Of a stretch of DNA of 64,000 nucleotides, positions 32,026-41,224 are shown in pieces. Within the stretch, counting starts at the first letter, position 1; each line of letters begins with the position of its first letter. Below the pieces are notes generated by a model. It was not told the DNA's origin and did not search any database. It saw only the letters and a list, made by a program, of their open reading frames with translations. The DNA is from Nocardioides sp. Root190 (GTDB lineage Bacteria; Actinomycetota; Actinomycetes; Propionibacteriales; Nocardioidaceae). A program made the position numbers and the translations under genes. The stretch lies in assembly GCF_001428565.1 (NCBI RefSeq), contig NZ_LMIA01000013.1, positions 328,481 through 392,480 of the forward strand, in the 5' to 3' direction.

Positions 32026-34254
32026 GTGACCCCTCGGACCGCCCCTGCCTTCGCCCTGCCACCACACCTCTCCGCCAAGTCCGCCCCCTCCCTGATCGGT
32101 CCCGACGAGGACCACTTCGCCGCCATCACGGCCGCCGTCGACCACGCCGTCGCCGACCTGACCGCCCGCCTCGACGAGGCGCGGCGTACCCCCGGCGGGC
32201 ACGGCACCGCCGCCCTCGAGCGCGACCAGGAGGTGCACCGACTGACCTCCCGGCTGCGTACGTTGCGCCGCTTCGGCCGCGACCTCTGCCTGGGTCGGGT
32301 CGTGGCCACCGAGGACCCGGAGCCCTTGTACGTCGGCCGCCTCGGCCTCGTCGACAGCGAGGGCCGGAGACTGCTCGTCGACTGGCGCTCCCCCGCTGCC
32401 GAGCCGTTCTTCGCTGCGACCCATGCGCACCCGATGGGCCTGGCCAGCCGCCGCCGCTACCGCTGGACCCTCGACACCATCACCGACTACTGGGACGAGG
32501 TCTTCACCGCCGACGGCCTGGAGGGACACGCGGCGCTGGACGACCAGTCCGCCTTCATCGCCAGTCTCGGGAGCCACCGTTCCGCACAGATGCGTGACGT
32601 GCTCGGCACCATCCAGGCCGACCAGGACGCGATCATCCGGGCCGAGTCGCGGGGCACGCTCGTCGTCGACGGGGGGCCCGGCACCGGCAAGACCGTGGTG
32701 GCGCTGCACCGTTCCGCCTACCTCCTGTACGCCGACCCGCGCCTGGGCCATCGACGCGGAGGCGTGCTGTTCGTCGGTCCCCACCGGCCCTACCTGGCCT
32801 ACGTGGCGGACGTGCTGCCGAGCCTGGGCGAGGAGGGCGTGCTGACCTGCACGCTGGCCGACCTGGTCCCGGAGAGCGAGGCTGCCGTTGCCGAGACGGA
32901 TCCCGAGGTGGCGCGCCTGAAGGCCACGGCCGCGCTCGTCCGGGCCGTCGAGAAGGCCGTGCAGGTCTTCGAGGAGCCACCCTCAGCAGGGATGGAGGTC
33001 GAGACGCCCTGGGCGGACGTGTGGGTCAGCAGCGCCGACTGGGCCGAGGCCTTCGCCGCCCCCGAGCCGGGTGTGCCCCACAACGAGGCACGCGAGCAGG
33101 TGTGGGACGAGCTGCTCACGATCCTGGTCGACAAGATCACCGATGCCGACCCAGGTGCCGACCCAGGTGCCGACTCAGGTGCCGACTCAGGTGCCGACTC
33201 AGGTGCCGATTCAGGTGTCGACGCGAAGGCCGTCCGGGCCGCGCTGCGGCGCAGCCCGGCGCTCGTCGAGGCGATGGGACGCGCCTGGCCGATGCTCCGG
33301 GCGAGCGACCTGGTGGGCGACCTGTGGGCCGTGCCCGCGTACCTCCGCGCCTGCGCACCGTGGCTGACCGAGGACGAGGTACGGGTCCTGCGCCGATCCG
33401 AAGGTTCGCCCTGGACCACCGCGGACCTCCCCCTGCTGGACGCAGCCCGGCTGCGTCTCGGCGACGCCGAGGTCACCGCGCGCACGCGTCGCCAGGAGGC
33501 GGCCCGCGCCGCCGAGAAGGAGCAGATGGACGCCGTGGTGGACCACCTGGTCGCCAACGACGACTCGGAGATGAAGCTGATGTCGATGCTGCGGGTGCAT
33601 GACCTGCAGGGCGCCCTGGCCGACGTCTCCCCCGACGACGGGCTCGTCACCGGAACCGACGGCCTCGCCGGGCCGTTCGCCCACGTCGTGGTGGACGAGG
33701 CGCAGGAGCTCACCGACGCGGAGTGGCAGATGCTGCTGGTCCGCTGTCCCTCACGGAGCTTCACGATCGTCGGCGACCGGGCCCAGGCCCGTCACGGGTT
33801 CACCGAGTCGTGGGAGGACCGCCTGGCACGTGCCGGGCTCGACCACGTCCGGATCGCTGCACTCAGCGTGAACTACCGGACCCCGGCCGAGATCATGGCC
33901 GAGGCGGAGCCGGTCATCCGGGCCGCGATCCCCGACGCCAACGTCCCGACCTCCATCCGCACCAGCGGCGTCCCGGTCACGCACGGCACGATCGACGACC
34001 TCGGGAGCATTCTGACCACCTGGCTCGCCGAGCACCCCGAAGGCACCGCCTGCGTGATCGGCTCCCCCACCACGACGGCGTTCCCGAGGGTGCAGTCCCT
34101 GACGCCCGAGCTGGCCAAGGGCCTCGAGTTCGACCTGGTCGTGCTGATCGACCCGGAGGCCTTCGGGGACGGCATCGAGGGCGCCGTCGACCGGTACGTC
34201 GCGATGACGCGGGCGACCCAGCGGCTCGTCGTGCTGGCTGATCGGACGAGCTGA
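32026..34254 (+). CDS. helR: RNA polymerase recycling motor ATPase HelR (rifamycin protection)
   Basis: A 742-residue UvrD/HelD-like superfamily 1 ATPase. Walker A GGPGTGKTVVAL lies near residue 215, Walker B VVVDEAQELTD near 555, and motif VI-like AMTRATQRLVVL at the end. The N-terminal coiled region (about residues 20-95) corresponds to the arm that enters the polymerase secondary channel. HelR displaces rifamycin from RNA polymerase and recycles stalled complexes, as shown for Streptomyces venezuelae. The exact RAE upstream supports HelR rather than general HelD. The GTG at 32026 has GGAG eleven bases upstream. A slippage-prone 12-base repeat lies inside the gene. Confidence 0.9.
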   Translation: MTPRTAPAFALPPHLSAKSAPSLIGPDEDHFAAITAAVDHAVADLTARLDEARRTPGGHGTAALERDQEVHRLTSRLRTLRRFGRDLCLGRVVATEDPEPLYVGRLGLVDSEGRRLLVDWRSPAAEPFFAATHAHPMGLASRRRYRWTLDTITDYWDEVFTADGLEGHAALDDQSAFIASLGSHRSAQMRDVLGTIQADQDAIIRAESRGTLVVDGGPGTGKTVVALHRSAYLLYADPRLGHRRGGVLFVGPHRPYLAYVADVLPSLGEEGVLTCTLADLVPESEAAVAETDPEVARLKATAALVRAVEKAVQVFEEPPSAGMEVETPWADVWVSSADWAEAFAAPEPGVPHNEAREQVWDELLTILVDKITDADPGADPGADSGADSGADSGADSGVDAKAVRAALRRSPALVEAMGRAWPMLRASDLVGDLWAVPAYLRACAPWLTEDEVRVLRRSEGSPWTTADLPLLDAARLRLGDAEVTARTRRQEAARAAEKEQMDAVVDHLVANDDSEMKLMSMLRVHDLQGALADVSPDDGLVTGTDGLAGPFAHVVVDEAQELTDAEWQMLLVRCPSRSFTIVGDRAQARHGFTESWEDRLARAGLDHVRIAALSVNYRTPAEIMAEAEPVIRAAIPDANVPTSIRTSGVPVTHGTIDDLGSILTTWLAEHPEGTACVIGSPTTTAFPRVQSLTPELAKGLEFDLVVLIDPEAFGDGIEGAVDRYVAMTRATQRLVVLADRTS
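33145..33216 (+). repeat. 12-base in-frame tandem repeat (6 units) inside helR
   Basis: Six units of GCCGACYCAGGT (the last with GATT) encode two ADPG then four ADSG blocks, an acidic Gly-rich loop around protein residues 374-397. The unit length keeps the frame, so copy number can change without breaking the gene. Confidence 0.95.
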
Positions 34255-34319
34255 ACGGCAACGCGGCACGGCGCCGCCCCGGATGCGCGACAATCCGGGT
34301 CGAGGAGACGAGGAACTGC

Positions 34320-35339
34320 GTGGAGATCATCGCGTCGTGGCCGGCGAGCTCGCCGCTCGGTGAGGTGGCGGGCTGGGCACAGCGCGTCGAGGCCCTCGGC
34401 TTCGACGTCCTGCACGTCCCCGAGACGATCCACGACCCGTTCACGGTCGCCGCGCTCGCGCTGGCGAGCACCTCGACGCTGACCGTGCGGACGAGCATGG
34501 TGGTCGCCTTCGCCCGGAGCCCCATGCTGACGGCGTACTCGGCCTGGGACCTGGCGAGGTTCTCCGACGGGAGGTTCGAGCTCGGCCTCGCGTCGCAGGT
34601 ACGCGGCAACATCGTCGGCAGGTACTCCGCCGAGTGGTCCGAGCCCGTCGCCCGACTCGGCGACTACATCAGCGCCGTCCGGGCGATCTTCCGCAGCTTC
34701 CAGACCGGAGCCGAGCTCGACCACGACGGGCCGCACTACCGGTTCACCCGGCTCCAGCCGTACTTCAACCCGGGCCCGCTCGACACGCCCGCACCGACCC
34801 TCTGGTCCGGCGGCGTCAACCGTGGGATGTGCGAGCTCGCCGGGCGCCTGTCCGACGGCTTCGTCTGCCATCCGACCAACTCCCACCCCGCGATGATCAG
34901 GTCGGTCATCCAGCCGGCCATCGACGCCGGTCGCACCGCCACGGGGCGAGCCGTGGGCCCCCGGCTCGTCGCCGGACCGCAGCCGATCATGGCGGCCACC
35001 ACGGCAGAGCTCCAGGCCGTCCGCGACTCCCGCCGCGCCGAGCTGGCCTTCCTCTACAGCACCCCCGCCTACCGCCCCCAGCTCGACCTGTTCGGGCTCG
35101 GCGACCTCGCCGCGACGTTGTCGGGCATGGCGGCCGCAGTGGACTGGTCAGGCCTCGAGGGCCATCTCACCGACGACGTGATCGACCGGCTCGTCCCGCA
35201 GGGCACCTTCGACACCCTCCCCGACGTCCTCGAGCAGTGGTACTCCGGCCTCTGCGACGGCATCGTCCTGGGCATTCCCGAGGCCGCCGACGACACCGCC
35301 CTCACGACGCTCGTCGAGCGCTGTCGCGCGATCAGCTGA
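34320..35339 (+). CDS. LLM class F420-dependent oxidoreductase
   Basis: A 339-residue luciferase-like monooxygenase-fold protein of the F420-dependent subgroup. Features include an early strand with WPASSPLGEVAGWAQRVEALGFD, the GRFELGLASQVRGN region near residue 85 and a PTLWSGGVNRGMCELAG strand near residue 165. The cofactor is inferred from family; the substrate is unknown. GTG start with GAGGA six bases upstream. It follows helR by 65 bases in the same direction but has its own GACAAT -10-like sequence, so co-regulation with helR is open. Confidence 0.82.
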   Translation: MEIIASWPASSPLGEVAGWAQRVEALGFDVLHVPETIHDPFTVAALALASTSTLTVRTSMVVAFARSPMLTAYSAWDLARFSDGRFELGLASQVRGNIVGRYSAEWSEPVARLGDYISAVRAIFRSFQTGAELDHDGPHYRFTRLQPYFNPGPLDTPAPTLWSGGVNRGMCELAGRLSDGFVCHPTNSHPAMIRSVIQPAIDAGRTATGRAVGPRLVAGPQPIMAATTAELQAVRDSRRAELAFLYSTPAYRPQLDLFGLGDLAATLSGMAAAVDWSGLEGHLTDDVIDRLVPQGTFDTLPDVLEQWYSGLCDGIVLGIPEAADDTALTTLVERCRAIS

Positions 35340-35361
35340 CCGGCCTCACACACGGAGCTCT

Positions 35362-35378
35362 CGACGCACGTTGCGTCG
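35362..35378. terminator. Hairpin between convergent genes
   Basis: CGACGCA (35362-35368) pairs perfectly with TGCGTCG (35372-35378) around CGT, in the 43-base gap between the convergent oxidoreductase and parE genes. A plausible short bidirectional terminator. Confidence 0.45.
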
Positions 35379-35382
35379 TCGC

Positions 35383-37527
35383 TCACGCGTCCAGCGTCTC
35401 CAGGTCGACCTCGTAGGCACCCTGGATGATGAACTCCTTGCGCGGCGCGACGTCGCTGCCCATGAGCAGCTCGAACACCGCGGCGGCCCCCTCGAGCTCG
35501 TCGACCGTCAAGCGGCGCAGGGTACGACGACGGGGGTCCATCGTGGTCTCGGCCAGCTGGTCGGCATCCATCTCGCCGAGACCCTTGTAGCGCTGGACCG
35601 GGTCCTTCCAGCGCACGTTCTTCTTCTTGAGCTCGGCGAGCTTGCGCTGCAGCTCGTCGTCGGAGTACGTGTAGACGTACTTCTCCTGGCCCTTCCTCGG
35701 GTTGGAGATCTCGATGCGGTGCAGCGGCGGCACGGCGGTGTAGACGCGGCCGTCCCTGACCAGGTCGGGCATGTACTTGAAGAAGAGCGTCGCCAGCAGC
35801 GTGCGGATGTGGGCGCCGTCGGAGTCCGCGTCGGCCATGAAGATGATCCGGCCGTAGCGGCGGGCGTCGAGGTCGAAGGTGCGACCGGAGCCGGCACCGA
35901 CGACCTGGATGATCGATGCGCACTCGGTGTTCTTGAGCATGTCGCCGACCGAGGCCTTCTGGACGTTCAGGATCTTGCCTCGGATCGGCAGCAGCGCCTG
36001 GAACTCCGCGTTGCGGGCGAGCTTGGCGGTGCCGAGCGCGGAGTCACCCTCGACGATGAACAGCTCGCTGCGCTCGTTGTCGGAGGCGCGGCAGTCGGCG
36101 AGCTTGGCCGGCAGCGAGGACGACTCGAGCGCGTTCTTCCGGCGTTGGGTCTCCTTGTGCTGACGGGCCGCGATCCGGGTCTTCGAGGCGCCGACGACCT
36201 TCTCCATGAGGAGCTTGGCCTGCGCCTTCTCGGCACGCTTGGTGGAGGTCAGGAACTCCTTGAGCTGCTGGGCCACCACCTTGCGTACGACGGTGCGGGC
36301 GGCCGGCGTACCGAGGATCTCCTTGGTCTGGCCCTCGAACTGCGGCTCGGCGAGGCGCACGGTCACGACCGCGGTCATCCCCTCGAGGATGTCGTCCTTG
36401 ACCACGTCGTCGTCGTTGACCTTCAGCGCCTTCGCAGCGCGCATCGCCTCGTTGAAGGTCTTGGTCAGCGCCGTCTCGAAGCCGGAGACGTGGGTGCCGC
36501 CCTTGGGCGTGGCGATGACGTTGACGAACGAGCGCAGCTCGGTGTCGTAGCCCGTGCCCCAGCGCGCCGCGACGTCGACGACGAGCTCACGCTCGACGTC
36601 CTGCGGGGTCATGTGGCCCTTGTCGTCGAGCAGCGGCACCGTCTCGGTGAAGGTGTCGCTGCCCTGGAGGCGCAGGACCTCGGTGACCGGCTCGTCGTGC
36701 GCGAGGAACTCGCAGAACTCCGCGATGCCGCCGTCGTGACGGAACTTCTCCTCGGTCCACTCGGTGGCGTCGGCCGAGCGCTGGTCGCGGATGACGAGCT
36801 CGAGTCCGGGGACGATGAAGGAGGTCTGCCGGGCGCGGCCGATGAGTCCCTCGAGGACGAAGCCGGCGTCCTTGGTGAAGATCTGGCGGTCGGGCCAGAA
36901 CCGGACGCGGGTGCCGGACCTGCCCTTGGCCACCCGGCCGCCCTTGCGGGTCAGCCCACCCATGGGGGTGAAGGCGGCGTCGGGGCCCTCGCCGTCGAAG
37001 GTGCCGGGCGCGCCTCGCTGGAAGCTCATGCCCTGGGTCGCGGGCGAGCGGTCGACGTCGATGTCCATCCGGCTCGACAAGGCGTTGACCACGGACAGGC
37101 CGACGCCGTGCAGGCCACCGGTGGCGGCGTACGACGAGCCGCCGAACTTTCCGCCGGCGTGCAGCTTGGTGGCGACCAGCTCGACACCGCTGAGCCCGCT
37201 CTTGGGCTCCTTGTCGGTCGGGATGCCGCGCCCGTCGTCGTACACCTCGACGGAGCCGTCGGCGTTCAGCGTGATGTCGACGCGGTGCGCGGAACCCGCG
37301 AGCGCCTCGTCGACGCCGTTGTCGATGATCTCCCAGAGGCAGTGCATCAGCCCCCGGGTGTCGGTCGAGCCGATGTACATCCCTGGACGCTTCCGCACGG
37401 CTTCCAGGCCCTCGAGGACCAGGAGGTGGGCTGCGTTGTAGGTGTTGTCGGCGATGACCGGCTCCTTCGATGGATGAACTGCAGACTCAGAATCTACCGG
37501 CGACACGCCGGAGACCGGTGCAGGCAC
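35383..37527 (-). CDS. parE: DNA topoisomerase IV subunit B (type IIA, GyrB/ParE family)
   Basis: A 714-residue ATPase subunit. The GHKL domain has EIIDNGVDEALAG, YDDGRGIPT and GGLHGVGLSVVNALS; the TOPRIM domain has EGDSALG near residue 480 and DADSDGAHI. The protein ends with the KEFIIQGAYE segment typical of actinobacterial ParE. With the ParC-like gene at 23337 it would decatenate chromosomes. The first 25 residues are not conserved-looking and the GTG at 37527 has no clear ribosome site, so the start is uncertain; the domain itself begins around ADNTYNAAHLLVLEGLEAVR. It is divergent from the DUF7455 gene. Confidence 0.92.
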   Translation of the reverse strand: MPAPVSGVSPVDSESAVHPSKEPVIADNTYNAAHLLVLEGLEAVRKRPGMYIGSTDTRGLMHCLWEIIDNGVDEALAGSAHRVDITLNADGSVEVYDDGRGIPTDKEPKSGLSGVELVATKLHAGGKFGGSSYAATGGLHGVGLSVVNALSSRMDIDVDRSPATQGMSFQRGAPGTFDGEGPDAAFTPMGGLTRKGGRVAKGRSGTRVRFWPDRQIFTKDAGFVLEGLIGRARQTSFIVPGLELVIRDQRSADATEWTEEKFRHDGGIAEFCEFLAHDEPVTEVLRLQGSDTFTETVPLLDDKGHMTPQDVERELVVDVAARWGTGYDTELRSFVNVIATPKGGTHVSGFETALTKTFNEAMRAAKALKVNDDDVVKDDILEGMTAVVTVRLAEPQFEGQTKEILGTPAARTVVRKVVAQQLKEFLTSTKRAEKAQAKLLMEKVVGASKTRIAARQHKETQRRKNALESSSLPAKLADCRASDNERSELFIVEGDSALGTAKLARNAEFQALLPIRGKILNVQKASVGDMLKNTECASIIQVVGAGSGRTFDLDARRYGRIIFMADADSDGAHIRTLLATLFFKYMPDLVRDGRVYTAVPPLHRIEISNPRKGQEKYVYTYSDDELQRKLAELKKKNVRWKDPVQRYKGLGEMDADQLAETTMDPRRRTLRRLTVDELEGAAAVFELLMGSDVAPRKEFIIQGAYEVDLETLDA

Positions 37528-37782
37528 ACGGATGCCACCGGGAGGACGATGAGCGACATCGGCAGCGCCGCCGGTGGGACCAGGAACTCCTGATCGATCG
37601 GATGATCACAAGGGTGTTTCAGGTTGTGGAAAATCGGAACAAGAACAGTGACCAGGTGATGGGATGAACAGAACGGGAACGTGGAATGCGCCACACCCGA
37701 TCGGGAATCTTTGAACCAGTCGCTACGTTGAACCCGATGTCACCCGATGAGGGTGTTGATCACCAGTGAAGAGAGGCCCGAG
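37528..37782. other. Intergenic region between divergent parE and DUF7455 genes, relatively AT-rich
   Basis: This 255-base gap is visibly richer in A and T than its surroundings, especially 37600-37720, as expected for two divergent promoters. I could not assign convincing -35/-10 pairs. TTGAAC occurs twice (about 37710 and 37728) on the plus strand without a well-spaced -10. Confidence 0.4.
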
Positions 37783-38004
37783 ATGACAACAGCTCTTGCT
37801 CCCAGCGCCCCGCTCACCGCGGAGGACCGCTGCGACCGTTGTGGTGCCCAGGCCTACCTCCGCGTCGAGCTCACCACCGGTGGCGAGCTTCTCTTCTGTG
37901 CCCACCACGCGCGCGAGCACGGTGACGCACTCAAGGCCTTCGCGGCGAACGTCCAGGACGAGACCCACAAGCTGACCACCAAGCCGGCTCCGGCCGACGA
38001 CTGA
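37783..38004 (+). CDS. DUF7455 domain protein, small zinc-ribbon-like
   Basis: A 73-residue actinobacterial protein with CDRCGAQAY near the N-terminus and FCAHHAREH about 25 residues later, giving a CxxC...CxxH set that probably binds zinc. Function unknown. The ATG has GAGAGG six bases upstream. In actinobacteria such a gene commonly lies next to the principal sigma factor and parE, which supports the assignment. It ends 15 bases before a very strong terminator. Confidence 0.85.
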   Translation: MTTALAPSAPLTAEDRCDRCGAQAYLRVELTTGGELLFCAHHAREHGDALKAFAANVQDETHKLTTKPAPADD

Positions 38005-38019
38005 TCACCGCTGCACGGC

Positions 38020-38052
38020 ACCAGGGCCCCGGACGTCGTCCGGGGCCCTGGT
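38020..38052. terminator. Strong terminator after the DUF7455 gene
   Basis: A perfect 15-pair stem (arms 38020-38034 and 38038-38052) around a three-base loop, followed by CCGTTTTCC. The G/C-rich stem plus T-run is a textbook intrinsic terminator. It isolates the iron operon from the upstream gene. Confidence 0.9.
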
Positions 38053-38086
38053 CCGTTTTCCGGACAATGACCAAGGTTCTCCTTGG

Positions 38087-38105
38087 TTAGGTTAGCCTCC
38101 GCTCA
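38087..38105 (+). promoter_or_regulatory. DtxR/IdeR-like iron box at the second iron-importer promoter
   Basis: TTAGGTTAGCCTCCGCTCA matches 14 of 19 positions of the DtxR/IdeR consensus, perfect over the first nine. It contains TAGCCT (38093-38098), a -10-like hexamer six bases before the ATG at 38105, so repressor and polymerase would compete directly. A CCAAGG/CCTTGG inverted repeat lies just upstream (about 38071-38086). Confidence 0.7.
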
Positions 38106-39118
38106 TGCGGAACCGTCTGGCGCTCGTCGCCGCCACCAGCCTCGCCCTCGCCCTCGCCGCGTGCAGCTCCGACGTCAAGGACGGCGGGGACGACCCGGCC
38201 TCCGGCGCCGCAGCCCCCGAGGGCCCGTGGAGCTTCACCGACGGATCGGGTGAGGTCGTCGAGCTCGACGACGCCCCGACCCGGATCATCGCCCACTCGG
38301 CCGAGGCCGCCGCGCTGATGTCGTACGGCATCAAGCCCGTCGGCATCTACGGTGACGAGTCGGTCGCGACCGACCCCAACCTCCAGGGACTGGACCTCAC
38401 CGGCATCGAGATCCTCGGCGAGGAGTGGGGCGTCATCGACGTCAAGCTGGCCTCCACGCTCAGCCCGGACCTGATCGTGGCCGACTGGTGGCCCGCCGAG
38501 AAGGCGCACTCCGGCATGGAGGAGGGCGTGAAGGCCGAGAGCAAGAAGATCGCCGACCTGGCGCCGGTCGTCGGCGCCACCCAGGGTGGGTCGATCCTCA
38601 ACCTCGCCGAGGGCTACGAGGAGCTCGCCCGCAGCCTGGGCGCCGACGTCGAGAACTCGCAGGGCGCCGAGGACAAGGCCGCCTTCGAGAAGGCGCGCGA
38701 GGAGTTCTCCGAGGTCGTCGAGGGCAAGGACCTGACCGCGCTCGCCGTCTCGCCGGCCACCGACCTGTTGTACGCCGCCAACCCGGAGTACGCCCCCGAG
38801 CTCCTGGACTTCGAGAAGTGGGGCCTGGACGTCGTCGAGCCCGACGCCCCCGACGCCGGCTTCCCCTACTGGGAGAACCTCAGCTGGGAGAACGCCGACA
38901 AGTACCAGCCCGACGTGCTGCTCCTCGACAGCCGGACCTTCGACGAGGCCCTGAAGACCGCGAAGTCGCAGCCGACCTGGAACAGCATCCGTGCCGCCAA
39001 GGCCGGGCAGGTCGTCGAGTGGCCCGCGTTCTGGCTGCACACCTACGGCCACTACGCCACGGCCCTCGGGAAGCTCACCGCCGACCTGAGCGACCTCGAC
39101 GACACCATCGGCGACTGA
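38105..39118 (+). CDS. Iron-siderophore ABC transporter substrate-binding lipoprotein (second system)
   Basis: A 337-residue lipoprotein with lipobox LAACS (Cys about 21) and a periplasmic-binding fold of the FecB/FhuD type. Compared with the protein at 581 it is clearly different in sequence, with many acidic and Trp residues (for example VADWWPAEKAH near residue 130), suggesting another siderophore. It is the first gene of a four-gene operon. No Shine-Dalgarno sequence is visible and the -10-like element is six bases upstream, so the start is probably leaderless. Confidence 0.9.
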   Translation: MRNRLALVAATSLALALAACSSDVKDGGDDPASGAAAPEGPWSFTDGSGEVVELDDAPTRIIAHSAEAAALMSYGIKPVGIYGDESVATDPNLQGLDLTGIEILGEEWGVIDVKLASTLSPDLIVADWWPAEKAHSGMEEGVKAESKKIADLAPVVGATQGGSILNLAEGYEELARSLGADVENSQGAEDKAAFEKAREEFSEVVEGKDLTALAVSPATDLLYAANPEYAPELLDFEKWGLDVVEPDAPDAGFPYWENLSWENADKYQPDVLLLDSRTFDEALKTAKSQPTWNSIRAAKAGQVVEWPAFWLHTYGHYATALGKLTADLSDLDDTIGD

Positions 39119-39125
39119 GGACGAC

Positions 39126-40169
39126 GTGACCGCCGCTCCCGCGGCGCCGGTCGCCCCGCCACGAGCCCGTCCCACGACGCGGCTGGTGGCGGGGCTCATC
39201 GCGCTCGGCCTCCTCCTGATCGCGCTGACCTTCGCCAGCGTCGCCCTCGGCGCGCGCGACATCGGTCTGCGCGACGTGGCCGACGCCTTCGTGCACTTCA
39301 ACAGCGGCGCCACCGACGACACCGTCGCCGTGCAGGTGCGGGTCCCCCGGACCCTGCTCGGCCTCCTCGTCGGGGCCGCCCTCGGGTTGTCGGGAGCGAT
39401 CCTGCAGGGGCTGACCCGCAACCCTCTCGCGGACCCCGGGATCATGGGCATCAACGCCGGCGCCACCCTCGGTGTGGTCGCTGCGATCACCCTCCTCGGC
39501 CTGTCCGGCATCGGTCTGCTGATCTGGTTCGGGTTCGCCGGCGCCGTCGTCGCCACCGTCCTCGTGTACGCCGTGGGCTCACTCGGCCGCGACGGCGCGA
39601 CCCCGGTCAAGATGGCCCTCGCCGGCGCCTGCGTCACCGCGGGCCTGCTGGCGATCTCCACCGGGCTCCTGCTCGGCGACATCGACGCCATCAACCAGCT
39701 GCGCTTCTGGCAGGTCGGCTCGCTGGCGGGACGCTACGCACCGATCGTGGAGGGCATCGCGCCCTTCCTCGCCGTCGGGATCCTCGGCGGACTCCTGTGT
39801 GGACGGCCGCTCAACGCGCTCGCCCTCGGCGAGGACGCAGCCCGCGGGCTGGGCCTGTCGATCGGGAAGGCACGCGTCGGGCTGCTCGCCGTCGTCGCCG
39901 TGCTCTGCGGCGCCGCCTGCGCCGCGTGCGGACCGATCGTCTTCGTGGGCCTGGTCGTCCCCCACGTCGCCCGCTTCATCTGCGGCCCCGACTACCGCTG
40001 GATCCTCCCCTACACGGTCGTCCTCGGCCCGCTGATGCTGCTCGGGTCCGACGTCCTGGGTCGCCTGCTCGACGGGTCCGGCGAGCTCCAGGTCGGGGTG
40101 GTGCTCGGCATCATCGGCGCGCCGTTCTTCATCCTGCTCGTCCGCTTCAGCAAGCTGACCGAGCTGTGA
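39126..40169 (+). CDS. Iron-siderophore ABC transporter permease (FecCD family)
   Basis: A 347-residue permease with about ten helices. Family markers are RVPRTLLGLLVGAALGLSGAI, the NPLADPGIMG motif near residue 100, and GPIVFVGLVVPHVAR near residue 275. GTG start seven bases after the binding-protein stop codon. It overlaps the next permease by four bases. It corresponds to the permease at 3503 of the first system (both retain NPLADPG). Confidence 0.92.
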   Translation: MTAAPAAPVAPPRARPTTRLVAGLIALGLLLIALTFASVALGARDIGLRDVADAFVHFNSGATDDTVAVQVRVPRTLLGLLVGAALGLSGAILQGLTRNPLADPGIMGINAGATLGVVAAITLLGLSGIGLLIWFGFAGAVVATVLVYAVGSLGRDGATPVKMALAGACVTAGLLAISTGLLLGDIDAINQLRFWQVGSLAGRYAPIVEGIAPFLAVGILGGLLCGRPLNALALGEDAARGLGLSIGKARVGLLAVVAVLCGAACAACGPIVFVGLVVPHVARFICGPDYRWILPYTVVLGPLMLLGSDVLGRLLDGSGELQVGVVLGIIGAPFFILLVRFSKLTEL

Positions 40170-41224
40170 GCGCCCGCCCGACCTCGCCGGCCCCACCCAC
40201 GGCGGTCGCCGTCCGACAGGTCCGCCGCCGCCAGCGCCGTCGCGCGGTCGTCGTACCCCTCGTGCTGCTGGCGCTCGTGGTCGTGCTGTCCGTCCTCACC
40301 CTGTGCTTCGGATCGGTCCGGCTCAGCGTGGACCAGGTCCTCGCCTCGCTGCTCGGCACCCGCGAGAACGGCGCCGTGGACTTCATCGTCCAGGAGGTGT
40401 CCTTCCCGCAGGTCAAGGCCGCGATCGCGGTCGGGCTGGCCCTCGGCGCGGCCGGGACGATCTTCCAGCAGCTCCTGCGCAATCCGCTCGCCTCACCGGA
40501 CTTCGTCGGCATCTCCTCCGGTGCGAGCGTCGCCGCGGTGTCCGCCCTGGCCATCCCCGCGTTCTCCGGCGCCAGCCTGCCGGTGATGGCGTTGATCGGG
40601 GCGGCGGTGACCGCGGTGCTGATGTACCTGCTGGCCTGGCGCGACGGCGTGAGCGGCTACCGGTTCATCCTGATCGGCATCGGCGTCTCGGCGTTCGCGA
40701 CGGGCGTCATCGGCTACCTGCTGACCCGTACCTCGCTCAACGAGGCGCGCCAGGCGCTGCACTGGCTGACCGGCTCGATCGGACAGGCCGGAGAGCACGA
40801 GACCGACCTGCTCCTGATCACCCTGCTCGCCATCAGTCCGCTGGTCCCGACCCTCCAGCGCGCGCTGCGCAACGTCGAGCTCGGCGACGACACGGCCCGC
40901 GTCCTGGGCAACCGGGTGGAGCTGACCCGGCTCGGGCTGCTGGCCGTCGGCGTGGTCCTCACCGCCGGAGCCACGGCCGTCGCCGGCCCGATCGCCTTCG
41001 TCGCGCTGGTCGCCGGGCCGGTCGCGGACCGCCTGCTCGGCACCGCGCGCGGGGGCATCCTCGCCGCCGCCGCAATGGGAGCTGTACTGTGCCTGGTCTC
41101 GGACTACATCGCCGCCGAGGTCCTGCCCGTCGCAATGCCGACCGGCGTCGTCACCGGCGCCGTCGGCGCGCCGTACCTGCTGTGGCTCATCGCCACGACC
41201 AACCGGAGAGGGATGGGCGGATGA
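40166..41224 (+). CDS. Iron-siderophore ABC transporter permease (FecCD family)
   Basis: A 352-residue permease, second half of the membrane dimer. After an Arg-rich cytoplasmic start it shows ten hydrophobic segments, the NPLASPDFVG motif near residue 110 and GPIAFVALVAGPVADR near 275. The GTG start overlaps the previous stop (GTGA); a longer open frame upstream is antisense-like noise. It matches the permease at 2475 of the first system, so both importers share the same two-permease design. Confidence 0.92.
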   Translation: MSARPTSPAPPTAVAVRQVRRRQRRRAVVVPLVLLALVVVLSVLTLCFGSVRLSVDQVLASLLGTRENGAVDFIVQEVSFPQVKAAIAVGLALGAAGTIFQQLLRNPLASPDFVGISSGASVAAVSALAIPAFSGASLPVMALIGAAVTAVLMYLLAWRDGVSGYRFILIGIGVSAFATGVIGYLLTRTSLNEARQALHWLTGSIGQAGEHETDLLLITLLAISPLVPTLQRALRNVELGDDTARVLGNRVELTRLGLLAVGVVLTAGATAVAGPIAFVALVAGPVADRLLGTARGGILAAAAMGAVLCLVSDYIAAEVLPVAMPTGVVTGAVGAPYLLWLIATTNRRGMGG

